From: Phosphitispora fastidiosa
GTDB lineage: Bacteria; Bacillota; Thermincolia; Thermincolales; UBA2595
DNA: 64,000 bases
Reading direction: 5' to 3'
NCBI RefSeq assembly: GCF_019008365.1
Contig: NZ_JAHHUL010000010.1
Location: forward strand, 1 to 64,000
The stretch's first letter is position 1, and each line of letters starts with the position of its first letter. The notes below the pieces were generated by a model that was not told where the DNA came from, searched no databases, and worked only from the letters and a program-made list of their open reading frames with translations. The translations under genes and the position numbers were made by a program. Below are positions 25,887 through 32,375 of this stretch, piece by piece.

Positions 25887-27272
25887 ATGCACGTTGCATT
25901 TCGAAAAATCATGCTGATCAACCCACCGGCGGGGATCCGCCTCTGGGAGCAGCATAGTGAAAATCTCGGTCTCGGTTACTTGGCTGCTGTTCTCAGGCAG
26001 TTGGGATACCAGGCCAGCATCCTTGACGCATCGCTTTTCCGGCTCGGCATCTCCGCGACTCTCAAGCGAATTCGGCAACAACAGCCGGATGTGATTGGCT
26101 TTCGTTTGCTCGAAGTCAACGTACCACACGTAATCGGCCTGGTAGCGCGTCTGCGTCGCGGGGGCTACACGGGGCATATCACGGCGGGTGGGCCGGTCGC
26201 CACCATGATGGGGTCTGAGGTTCTTAAGCTAATCCCAGGCCTGGACAGCCTCATAGTGGGGGAGGGCGAGGAGACGCTGCCTGAGCTGCTGGCGGCCCTC
26301 AACTCGTCCGGCTCCCCGAGACCCTCCGGAGATATTTTCACAAGGATACTTGGCCTGTGTTATCGCGAAAGCGACGCCACCCTAGCCAACGAACCGCGCC
26401 CTCTCATCAACGATCTCGACGCGCTGCCTTTCCCGGCGCGGGATACGCTCCCACATATCCTCAGGTGGGGTCGGCTGCCGATGGTAATTTCTTCCCGGGG
26501 TTGTGACGGGCACTGTATCTTTTGTTGTCCTACCGCGATGTACGACAGGTCGCCCGGGCCAAAGTGGCGTCCGCGCAGCGCCGGTAACGTCGCTGACGAG
26601 ATCGAAGATTTGCAGCGGCGCTACAACGTGAGCCATCTGGATTTTCTGGATGATAACTTCTTTGGTCGCGGTGAGGTGGGGGTTCGGAGGGCCTGGGATT
26701 TCGTCGAGGAATTGCGGCAGCGTAATCTGCGGCTCAAATTTTCGGTGGAGTGCCGGGTCGACAGCGTAGAGGAGGATCTCTTCAAGGCTCTGCGTGACGC
26801 CGGGTGCGTCGAGGTTCGCCTGGGCATTGAGTCCGGCGTGCAGCGCATTCTCGACCGCTACGGCAAGGGGACGACAGTCGAGAAAAACCGCGAGGTTCTG
26901 CTCAAGCTCAAAGAGTGGGGACTGCCGGTCAAAATCGGGTTCATCCCGTTTGACCCGACGATATCTTTGGAGGAACTCATGCAAAACGGGGAGTTCCTGC
27001 GCTCGGTCGGCAACCCCGAAGCTTTTAACTATAATAAGGTCGGAGTCCTGGTCGGGACTTCTCTGGAACGCCTGTTCGAGAAGGAGGGGCGCTTGAAAAA
27101 ACCCAAGCCGTGGTTGCGTGAGTACACCTTTGATAATCCGACTGTGGCCTTTCTGTGGAAGGTAGTATACGGATATGCGATGACCAAGAGAGCGGTCATG
27201 AAGTTTGCCGATGGGTGGAAGGTGGGGCTGGCCGACCTCCAGGCCTTGCTCCGCGGGGAAAACGTCAAATGA
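25887..27272 (+). CDS. Cobalamin-binding radical SAM protein
   Basis: This 461-residue protein has an N-terminal B12-binding-like domain (about 8-140; ENLGLGYLAAVLRQLG, HITAGGPVATMMG, IVGEGEETLPELL) and a radical SAM core starting with SRGCDGHCIFCC near residue 203, the CxxxCxxC cluster that holds the [4Fe-4S]-SAM. LDFLDDNFF and VRLGIESG motifs follow as in the BchE/class B methyltransferase-like family. The substrate is unknown. The gene is conspicuously rich in G and C, especially at third positions, compared with both neighbours, and stands alone between hairpins next to a tRNA fragment. These are signs of horizontal transfer. Confidence 0.85.
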   Translation: MHVAFRKIMLINPPAGIRLWEQHSENLGLGYLAAVLRQLGYQASILDASLFRLGISATLKRIRQQQPDVIGFRLLEVNVPHVIGLVARLRRGGYTGHITAGGPVATMMGSEVLKLIPGLDSLIVGEGEETLPELLAALNSSGSPRPSGDIFTRILGLCYRESDATLANEPRPLINDLDALPFPARDTLPHILRWGRLPMVISSRGCDGHCIFCCPTAMYDRSPGPKWRPRSAGNVADEIEDLQRRYNVSHLDFLDDNFFGRGEVGVRRAWDFVEELRQRNLRLKFSVECRVDSVEEDLFKALRDAGCVEVRLGIESGVQRILDRYGKGTTVEKNREVLLKLKEWGLPVKIGFIPFDPTISLEELMQNGEFLRSVGNPEAFNYNKVGVLVGTSLERLFEKEGRLKKPKPWLREYTFDNPTVAFLWKVVYGYAMTKRAVMKFADGWKVGLADLQALLRGENVK

Positions 27273-27289
27273 AACAAAACGAAATGCGA

Positions 27290-27316
27290 AAGTCCTTGAT
27301 ATTCAAGGGCTTTTTT
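27290..27316 (+). terminator. Terminator after radical SAM gene
   Basis: AAGTCCTTGA (27290-27299) and TCAAGGGCTT (27303-27312) form a 10-bp stem with a 3-base loop, followed by T residues. Confidence 0.8.
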
Positions 27317-27384
27317 GCTTGTATAAACGAAAACACCTGCTTCGGACTAAAAATTTTATTTTCCTATAGTATAAAATTTGCTAA

Positions 27385-27525
27385 ATGGGGGGAGTTATAT
27401 TAGCCGAGTTTTTCATAATAAGTAAAGTGGAAGCCATCCAGAAGATGAATACATTTATCCTTGGCGCTATTGTTACATACACGATCAAACGTTACGGAGA
27501 GGAAAACAAAAAAGCTGTGGTTTAG
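27385..27525 (+). CDS. Possible small membrane protein (46 aa)
   Basis: A 46-codon frame begins MGGVILAEFFIISKVEA, continues TFILGAIVTYTIKRYG and ends EENKKAVV. There is no ribosome binding site before ATG 27385, though GGGGGGAG lies just inside it, ahead of non-standard codons. It overlaps the end of the convergent pncB-like gene by 4 bp. Weakly supported. Confidence 0.3.
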   Translation: MGGVILAEFFIISKVEAIQKMNTFILGAIVTYTIKRYGEENKKAVV

Positions 27526-28865
27526 CTTTGAAATTGTTCCAGATCAGGGTTGTTACACGCCTGCCTGCCAATCTTGCACAGTTCTTTCCATTCACCGTCA
27601 ATTTTTACCCTGACAATGTCAGCGGTAAAATCGTTGTTGGTCCCGGATGTATTGGAGTTTTCCAGGAGAGATGAACCCACTCCATAAATATCAACCGGTA
27701 CTCCAAGATCCTCGAATTCGTTTATCCTCTGAACGTTGAAACCACCTGTAGCTACTATTTTGACATCCTTACACCATCTTTTGGCCGCTTCCTGTGCATG
27801 AAGGTTGAGCGCCCAATCCTTCCAGGCTTTATCGATTGCTTCTCTGAGCGCCCAAACAAGTCTGGGGTTCACGCCACAATCCAGTTTTTTATCGCCCAGA
27901 GGAGGGAGTGAGATATCACGCATATTCCCGGCAGTGTCAGGTCTTACACCAAACAGCCTGTATTTTTCGGCCTCTTCTTTATTGCCGGTTTTAAAGATTT
28001 CCCAGTATTTATCCCACATCACCTGCATTACCTTTAAGGTTTCGCCTATACAGTCGTTATGGAAGTCTACCAGGGCAATCCGCTTTACGTCGATAGGCAG
28101 GTTTCTGGCAAACTGCAGGGTGGTTTCCACAGTATCCCCAAAGAAACATGCGATGCTTGCGTGAGCCATGGTGCCCCCGCCCCTGGAACCCCACCATCCG
28201 CCCTGAGTGTCAGTGGATACGGATGCCCGGGAGTTTTTATTGAATTTATGGTTATATGCCTGGACAGCCAGGAAATATGCATACCCATGCAGGGCCTGCA
28301 GTTTATAGTGGGCAAATCTGGCAGGGAAGAACAGGACATCCTTGCCGCGGGTGGCAACCATTACGTTATAGACATTGGTTGCTACCCTGGTGGCCTCGGT
28401 CAGCACCCCCAGGATCGTGGTTTCGAGGACGGCAAAATCCCGGTAACGGCCCCGGACCCTAAGTACCGGCTGTACTTCAAGCGGGTTTCCGCTGTAATAG
28501 GAGAAGGTCCCATCATGGACAGCATCCACTTCCAGTTGGTTATATGTATTGACAAATTTGCCATCTTTGTCAAAGTAACCGGTGCATTCTTCCAGGATGG
28601 CCAGGGCCTCGTCAACACCGGCAACTACGCTGAATGGTTTCCGGCGGGTAAAAAACTGCATCTCAATAATGACATTACCGTTGTTAATTTCGCCGACAGG
28701 GATATCGCTGTTTCCGGTGAACATGTAGCCTGGTTCGGATGCCAGAGCATCCAGGACCATAACTGTGTTACCGAAATATGCGTCGCTGAACCAGCCTTTC
28801 CGCATCCGTTCCACATCAATCTGGAACAGTTCTTTGGGCAGACGTTTATGGTCAAATATGCTCAC
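27522..28865 (-). CDS. pncB: Nicotinate phosphoribosyltransferase
   Basis: The 447-residue product is of the nicotinate phosphoribosyltransferase family, which makes nicotinate mononucleotide from nicotinate and PRPP with ATP hydrolysis in NAD salvage. Visible family features are RMRKGWFSDAYF near the N terminus, ETTILGVLTEATRVATN, RFAHYKLQALHGY, the GGWWGSRGGGTMAHASI segment around the catalytic region, IALVDFHNDC, and DIYGVGSSLL near the C terminus. The start is GTG 28865: AAAGGAG lies 9 bp upstream, whereas the in-frame ATG 28874 abuts that ribosome binding site. It is divergent from the Cys-rich gene. The specific substrate (nicotinate rather than nicotinamide or quinolinate) is inferred by family. 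Confidence 0.85.
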   Translation of the reverse strand: MSIFDHKRLPKELFQIDVERMRKGWFSDAYFGNTVMVLDALASEPGYMFTGNSDIPVGEINNGNVIIEMQFFTRRKPFSVVAGVDEALAILEECTGYFDKDGKFVNTYNQLEVDAVHDGTFSYYSGNPLEVQPVLRVRGRYRDFAVLETTILGVLTEATRVATNVYNVMVATRGKDVLFFPARFAHYKLQALHGYAYFLAVQAYNHKFNKNSRASVSTDTQGGWWGSRGGGTMAHASIACFFGDTVETTLQFARNLPIDVKRIALVDFHNDCIGETLKVMQVMWDKYWEIFKTGNKEEAEKYRLFGVRPDTAGNMRDISLPPLGDKKLDCGVNPRLVWALREAIDKAWKDWALNLHAQEAAKRWCKDVKIVATGGFNVQRINEFEDLGVPVDIYGVGSSLLENSNTSGTNNDFTADIVRVKIDGEWKELCKIGRQACNNPDLEQFQS

Positions 28866-28949
28866 GGTTACCATCTCCTTTGTTTTAAAGATTCAAAGTA
28901 TTTCACGGAAATACCGGGGCAGAAAAATCACTGAGTTCATATATCTATT

Positions 28950-28972
28950 ATATGACAACTGAGTTGACATAT
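28950..28972. promoter_or_regulatory. Dyad operator-like site upstream of pncB-like gene
   Basis: ATATGACAACT (28950-28960) and AGTTGACATAT (28962-28972) form a 23-bp dyad around a central G with one mismatch. ATATCTAT..ATA is additionally repeated directly on both sides (28941 and 28970). It lies in the divergent intergenic region and looks like a repressor site, plausibly for NAD-linked control. Confidence 0.55.
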
Positions 28973-29093
28973 CTATCATAACTGAATTTTTTACGAATAA
29001 TCCGGAAAACAGGAAGGTAATTATTAAAATTTGCCGAAGAAAACAATATTACCGCTTAGCCTTTGCAAAGCGCAAATGTAAGGTGTGTGGTCC

Positions 29094-29795
29094 ATGAGGA
29101 TTTTTCGGATTCCGGCCGCCATTAGAGACATTTGTAGAAAAAGTAGTGCCTTGATAACAATAGATTTTGAATGTTATCACTGCAGGAAACCTGTTAGAGG
29201 GACGGAAGAGGAAGCTAAATGTGATCAATGTGGTCGTTTGTCATGCCGCCGGTGTCTTATTAAGTGTGAAGAATGTGGACAGAAAATCTGCTATGACTGT
29301 CATGTAATGTGCCGCGGCTGTTATTCAATAATATGCCCGGGCTGTGCCCCCAAATGCCGGCAGTGTGGTCGTCCTGTATGTTTGGGCTGTTCACTTACCT
29401 GTGACAAATGTTTTGGTCAGTTCTGTTCGGGCTGTATCCTCAAATCTACAGGGAGGCTGTCATATATCTGTCCTGGGGTCACGGATTACGAAATGCTTTG
29501 TGATGCATGTTTTCAGGAATTTCCTGAATTTCAGACTGCCGTGAAAAATGAGGCCGGGATAACTGTGCTCTTGGAAGAGAGCCATAAGCAGTGCCCCAAA
29601 ACTCATTTAGCAACATCACTGTTTGAAGAAAAAGAGGAAGCCCTGAAGGCGCTGCGCGTAACTGCGGCCTTTCTTATGTTGGATACCGTAGCGGGAGTCA
29701 GGTACATTAAACACAAAATTTATAACGGAAATTATGTTAGTTTTGTCTGGCAGGCAACAGGAACCGCTTATGACAGCAGCATTTCTGAGCCCTGA
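29094..29795 (+). CDS. Cys-rich multi-zinc-ribbon protein
   Basis: The 233-residue product has, between residues about 25 and 145, some ten CxxC pairs spaced 9-13 residues apart (CYHC, CDQC, CRRC, CEEC, CYDC, CRGC, CPGC, CRQC, CLGC, CDKC and more). This resembles alternating B-box/RING-like or double zinc-ribbon modules able to bind several zinc ions. The C-terminal 90 residues lack cysteine clusters and are helical. ATG 29094 is preceded by TAAGGTG; GTG 29085 is an alternative. No signal peptide or membrane segment is seen. Function unknown. Confidence 0.6.
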   Translation: MRIFRIPAAIRDICRKSSALITIDFECYHCRKPVRGTEEEAKCDQCGRLSCRRCLIKCEECGQKICYDCHVMCRGCYSIICPGCAPKCRQCGRPVCLGCSLTCDKCFGQFCSGCILKSTGRLSYICPGVTDYEMLCDACFQEFPEFQTAVKNEAGITVLLEESHKQCPKTHLATSLFEEKEEALKALRVTAAFLMLDTVAGVRYIKHKIYNGNYVSFVWQATGTAYDSSISEP

Positions 29796-29798
29796 TGA

Positions 29799-29848
29799 CC
29801 GCATTTCAGACCGGGAAAACCGCATTTCAGACCGGGAAAACCGCGTTT
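29799..29848 (+). repeat. 21-bp tandem repeat
   Basis: CCGCATTTCAGACCGGGAAA plus A occurs twice in tandem (29799-29819, 29820-29840), followed by a partial third copy. It starts at the stop codon region of the Cys-rich gene. A short duplication with no visible function. Confidence 0.8.
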
Positions 29849-29927
29849 GGGGATAATTTTGTACAATTGTTACCTAAAAAGTGGTAGGCTGATTACAAGT
29901 AAATGCCAACCGTGGGAGGCTGAGGCA

Positions 29928-30302
29928 ATGGCTTTGATTATGGTTATTGAGGAAGATGAACTGATAAGGTCAATACTCTGTGAAGTAATTGAACAATCAG
30001 GTTATGATGTTATTGAGGCTCCCGATTGTGAGTCCGGAGAGCGGCTGTTCCAGAAAAAGCATGCCGACCTTGTAATAGGTCACCTTTGCGAATCCGGCAG
30101 CGGTGTTCCGGACGGAATTACCCTGTTAAAAGAAAAATTTCCCGATGCGAGGATAATTACCATGGCCGGCAGGAAGACTGAAAGTACTGAGACGACAGGG
30201 TTGATGAGTACTATCCGCACTCTGACCAGACCGTTCAAACCACAGGAAATGATGCGCCTAATCAGAGAGATGGTGTTGAATCAGAAGGTTTCGGCGGAAT
30301 AG
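29928..30302 (+). CDS. Degenerate response-regulator receiver domain
   Basis: The 124-residue product has the CheY-like layout: MVIEEDELIRSIL at the start, where acidic residues bind Mg, a strand ADLVIGHL, ARIITMAG and a C-terminal LTRPFKPQEMM. The position where the phospho-accepting Asp should stand (DLVILDL-type) is His in VIGHL, and the conserved Lys-Pro is Arg-Pro. It is therefore probably a pseudo-receiver that cannot be phosphorylated in the usual way. ATG 29928 has GGGAGG about 12 bp upstream. No kinase gene is adjacent. Confidence 0.7.
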   Translation: MALIMVIEEDELIRSILCEVIEQSGYDVIEAPDCESGERLFQKKHADLVIGHLCESGSGVPDGITLLKEKFPDARIITMAGRKTESTETTGLMSTIRTLTRPFKPQEMMRLIREMVLNQKVSAE

Positions 30303-30345
30303 GTGCAAGCAGACAAAAAATGATAAAATCAATAGTAATATGACG

Positions 30346-30381
30346 ATCTCCTCGGAAAATGGTTCGGGGAGATTATTTGTT
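30346..30381 (+). terminator. Probable terminator after pseudo-receiver gene
   Basis: ATCTCCTCGGA (30346-30356) pairs with TTCGGGGAGAT (30363-30373), an 11-bp stem with wobbles, followed by an interrupted T-rich tail. Confidence 0.55.
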
Positions 30382-30492
30382 CTTTAACAGCAGAGACGGA
30401 GGAGGGGTTTTGCAAAGAATGACGAAAAATGTTATAACAGTAATTAGCTAAACAAAGGGCTAAAATAATGACATAATTTAATGAGGTGGATA

Positions 30493-30696
30493 ATGTTCTG
30501 GTTAATAGGAATACTGGCGCTGTTCCTTTTTGTTGCTGCCTATTTTCAGCGGGGATGGAACAGGGTTATGTTGATTTTGCTGGGGATAGCGATTATTGAA
30601 TTGAAATCACTGGCAGTGGGTATCAAGGTTTTTAGTTTAACTGTAATCTTAATTGTGGTTTTTTACTTCCTATTTCCTAAAAAGAAGAAATATTAG
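30493..30696 (+). CDS. Small integral membrane protein (67 aa)
   Basis: ATG 30493 is preceded by GAGGTGG. The 67-residue product consists of two to three hydrophobic helices (WLIGILALFLFVAAYF, VMLILLGIAIIEL, VFSLTVILIVVFYFLF) and a Lys-rich cytoplasmic tail (PKKKKY). No family is recognised. It lies just upstream of a truncated GGDEF gene. Confidence 0.5.
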   Translation: MFWLIGILALFLFVAAYFQRGWNRVMLILLGIAIIELKSLAVGIKVFSLTVILIVVFYFLFPKKKKY

Positions 30697-30746
30697 AAAA
30701 GAGGGAAATTTAGGAAGTATTCAGACTCTTTAAGGAAATTCTACTG

Positions 30747-30986
30747 GTGATAACTGCGGCAATTATCATTATTTTTGCCTTGAGCTTCATTGTTATTTAT
30801 AAACTTGCTGACATGATGGCCAGGCCCATGTTTATAGACGGGTTGACAGGTACATACAACCATAAGTTTTTTCAGGAGACTCTGACCGGGGAAATTAACA
30901 GAGCGGCGAAAACAGGGAAGCCTTTGAGTATGCTGATGATGGACCTGGACCGGGAAACAATTACGGTTTTGACCGGGAAACTATGA
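30747..30986 (+). pseudogene. Truncated membrane-anchored GGDEF protein
   Basis: After one transmembrane helix (AAIIIIFALSFIVIY) the sequence reads DGLTGTYNHKFFQETL and SMLMMDLD, the opening of a diguanylate cyclase domain. It then leaves the family pattern and stops at 30984-30986, before the GGDEF motif. About 110 residues of the domain are missing and no continuation was found in the next 200 bp, so this is a deletion relic. Confidence 0.7.
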
Positions 30987-31196
30987 AAACGCCGGCAGAT
31001 TTTAAATTTCATGAATAAAAATCCTAAAAAATGTAACAATGTAATAAAAATAGATTAATTTTCCTGCGGCATAAAATTTTTAAAAGCTGACAGGGAAAAA
31101 TACCTCCTGTGTCGAAAGATTATAATGACAATTACATATTGTATAATGAGATGCCTGAATTAAGATGGTCGTTTAAATTTTAAGGAGGGGTTGGCG

Positions 31197-31490
31197 ATGT
31201 GTTTTTATTACTATGATGAGGAGCGGGGAATAGCTTACAAGGTGACTCCCGTGAAGGCCTCAGTTGCAAGTAGTGATGAGTCTATTGTGGTCCACACGGA
31301 TGTTAAGGTAACTAACCTTAAAAAGGAAAAAATCCGAAGAACCTTATCCCAAATGTACCCGTCTGACCAATACGACCTTGATTCAGCAAAAAAAATCTTT
31401 GCAGATACAATGTTATCCAGGTTTATCAGCGGCGCCAGGAAAATATCCGAACAGGAATACCAAACCATAAACTCCAGGTATGAAGCCTAA
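31197..31490 (+). CDS. Unknown small protein (97 aa)
   Basis: A strong AAGGAGGGG (31182-31190) precedes ATG 31197. The product begins MCFYYYDEERGIAYKVTPV and has a basic middle part (NLKKEKIRRTLSQMY). It is hydrophilic, without signal peptide or cysteine cluster. No family is recognised. A perfect TATAAT at 31142-31147 lies 50 bp upstream, but its -35 region is poor. Confidence 0.55.
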   Translation: MCFYYYDEERGIAYKVTPVKASVASSDESIVVHTDVKVTNLKKEKIRRTLSQMYPSDQYDLDSAKKIFADTMLSRFISGARKISEQEYQTINSRYEA

Positions 31491-31530
31491 GTACATAACA
31501 ATGAAAAATAAGTACATAACAATGAAAAAA
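31489..31530 (+). repeat. 21-bp tandem repeat at gene end
   Basis: AAGTACATAACAATGAAAAA plus T or A occurs twice in direct tandem (31489-31509 and 31510-31530), beginning at the stop codon of the preceding gene. Confidence 0.8.
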
Positions 31531-31564
31531 AAGGAATTCCCAAACTCCATAATGATATCAAAAG

Positions 31565-31613
31565 AAAGTACCGGGACAGTCTCGATAAAAAAGAGACGGC
31601 CCCGGTACTTTTT
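31565..31613 (+). terminator. Terminator upstream of tetR-like gene
   Basis: AAAGTACCGGG (31565-31575) pairs with CCCGGTACTTT (31601-31611), with an inner GTCTC/GAGAC stem and a T-run. Confidence 0.8.
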
Positions 31614-31615
31614 AG

Positions 31616-31677
31616 TTGACCTGTAATCATGGCAGTGCTAAAATATGACTGGAGAATATAAATGACCATAGTCATAT
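31616..31677 (+). promoter_or_regulatory. tetR-like gene promoter with inverted-repeat operator
   Basis: TTGACC (31616-31621), a 17-bp spacer and TAAAAT (31639-31644) form a good sigma-A promoter. ATATGACT (31643-31650) and AGTCATAT (31670-31677) are perfect inverted half-sites, and ATGAC/GTCAT (31662-31675) nests a third half-site between them. The arrangement suggests autoregulation by the TetR-family product. Confidence 0.65.
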
Positions 31678-31717
31678 AACACCAAAGATATCAATTATTA
31701 TTAAAAGAGGTGGGGAG

Positions 31718-32317
31718 ATGGAACAGCAGACCCGCAGGGAGAGAAAAAAGGAAGAGACAAGACAGAAGCTTCTTGATGTGTCCTTTAGTTTATTTGTGGA
31801 GCAGGGATATGACAATACTACGGTAGACCAGATTACTGAGAGAGCAGATATAGGGAAAGGAACATTTTACAATTATTTTCCTTCTAAAGAAGCAATCCTG
31901 CATGAATTCATGGAGAACCTGAGTGTGCAGAGAAGTGAGAAAATCTGGGATGATGTCATGGCGCTTCAAGATACCCGGCAGCGCCTGGCCAGGACTTATC
32001 AGAGTCTGGCCGCTTGGTTTGAGGAATATCCCGAACTAATCAGAGTTTACCAGTTGGAGAGGGTAAATACTAAACTCAATGACCCCCTCAATTATAGAAT
32101 GCACTTTGAACTATTTATTGCTGAAATATTAAAAAAGGGTCAGGAAATGGGAGACATCAGAGGGGATATAGATGTAATGGAGATGGTGGACCATCTGATG
32201 GGCATCACAATGATGATTATGTGCCGCTGGTTTGAGTCTGGCACCGGCCAGGGGCTGTACCGTCTTTACATGCGAGGTGTGGATTTTTTCCTTATCGGGG
32301 CGCTGAGCGCTGACTAG
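31718..32317 (+). CDS. TetR-family transcriptional regulator
   Basis: The 199-residue protein has an N-terminal TetR helix-turn-helix (residues about 10-57: TRQKLLDVSFSLFVEQGYDN, then ADIGKGTFYNYFPSKEAIL) and an all-helical ligand-binding domain. GGTGGGGAG precedes ATG 31718. It lies 58 bp upstream of the PEP-synthase-like gene on the same strand, and its promoter carries an inverted repeat. The likely role is repression of this two-gene operon, released by a small molecule. Confidence 0.9.
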   Translation: MEQQTRRERKKEETRQKLLDVSFSLFVEQGYDNTTVDQITERADIGKGTFYNYFPSKEAILHEFMENLSVQRSEKIWDDVMALQDTRQRLARTYQSLAAWFEEYPELIRVYQLERVNTKLNDPLNYRMHFELFIAEILKKGQEMGDIRGDIDVMEMVDHLMGITMMIMCRWFESGTGQGLYRLYMRGVDFFLIGALSAD

Positions 32318-32375
32318 TGTTGAGTTCGGACTAGCGCTGACTGATTATGGCACATAACCGGAATGGGGGAGCGTA

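Noticed and set aside
28059-28934. Long plus-strand frame across the pncB-like gene
   Set aside because: It is antisense to a well-supported enzyme gene and has no ribosome binding site or family features.
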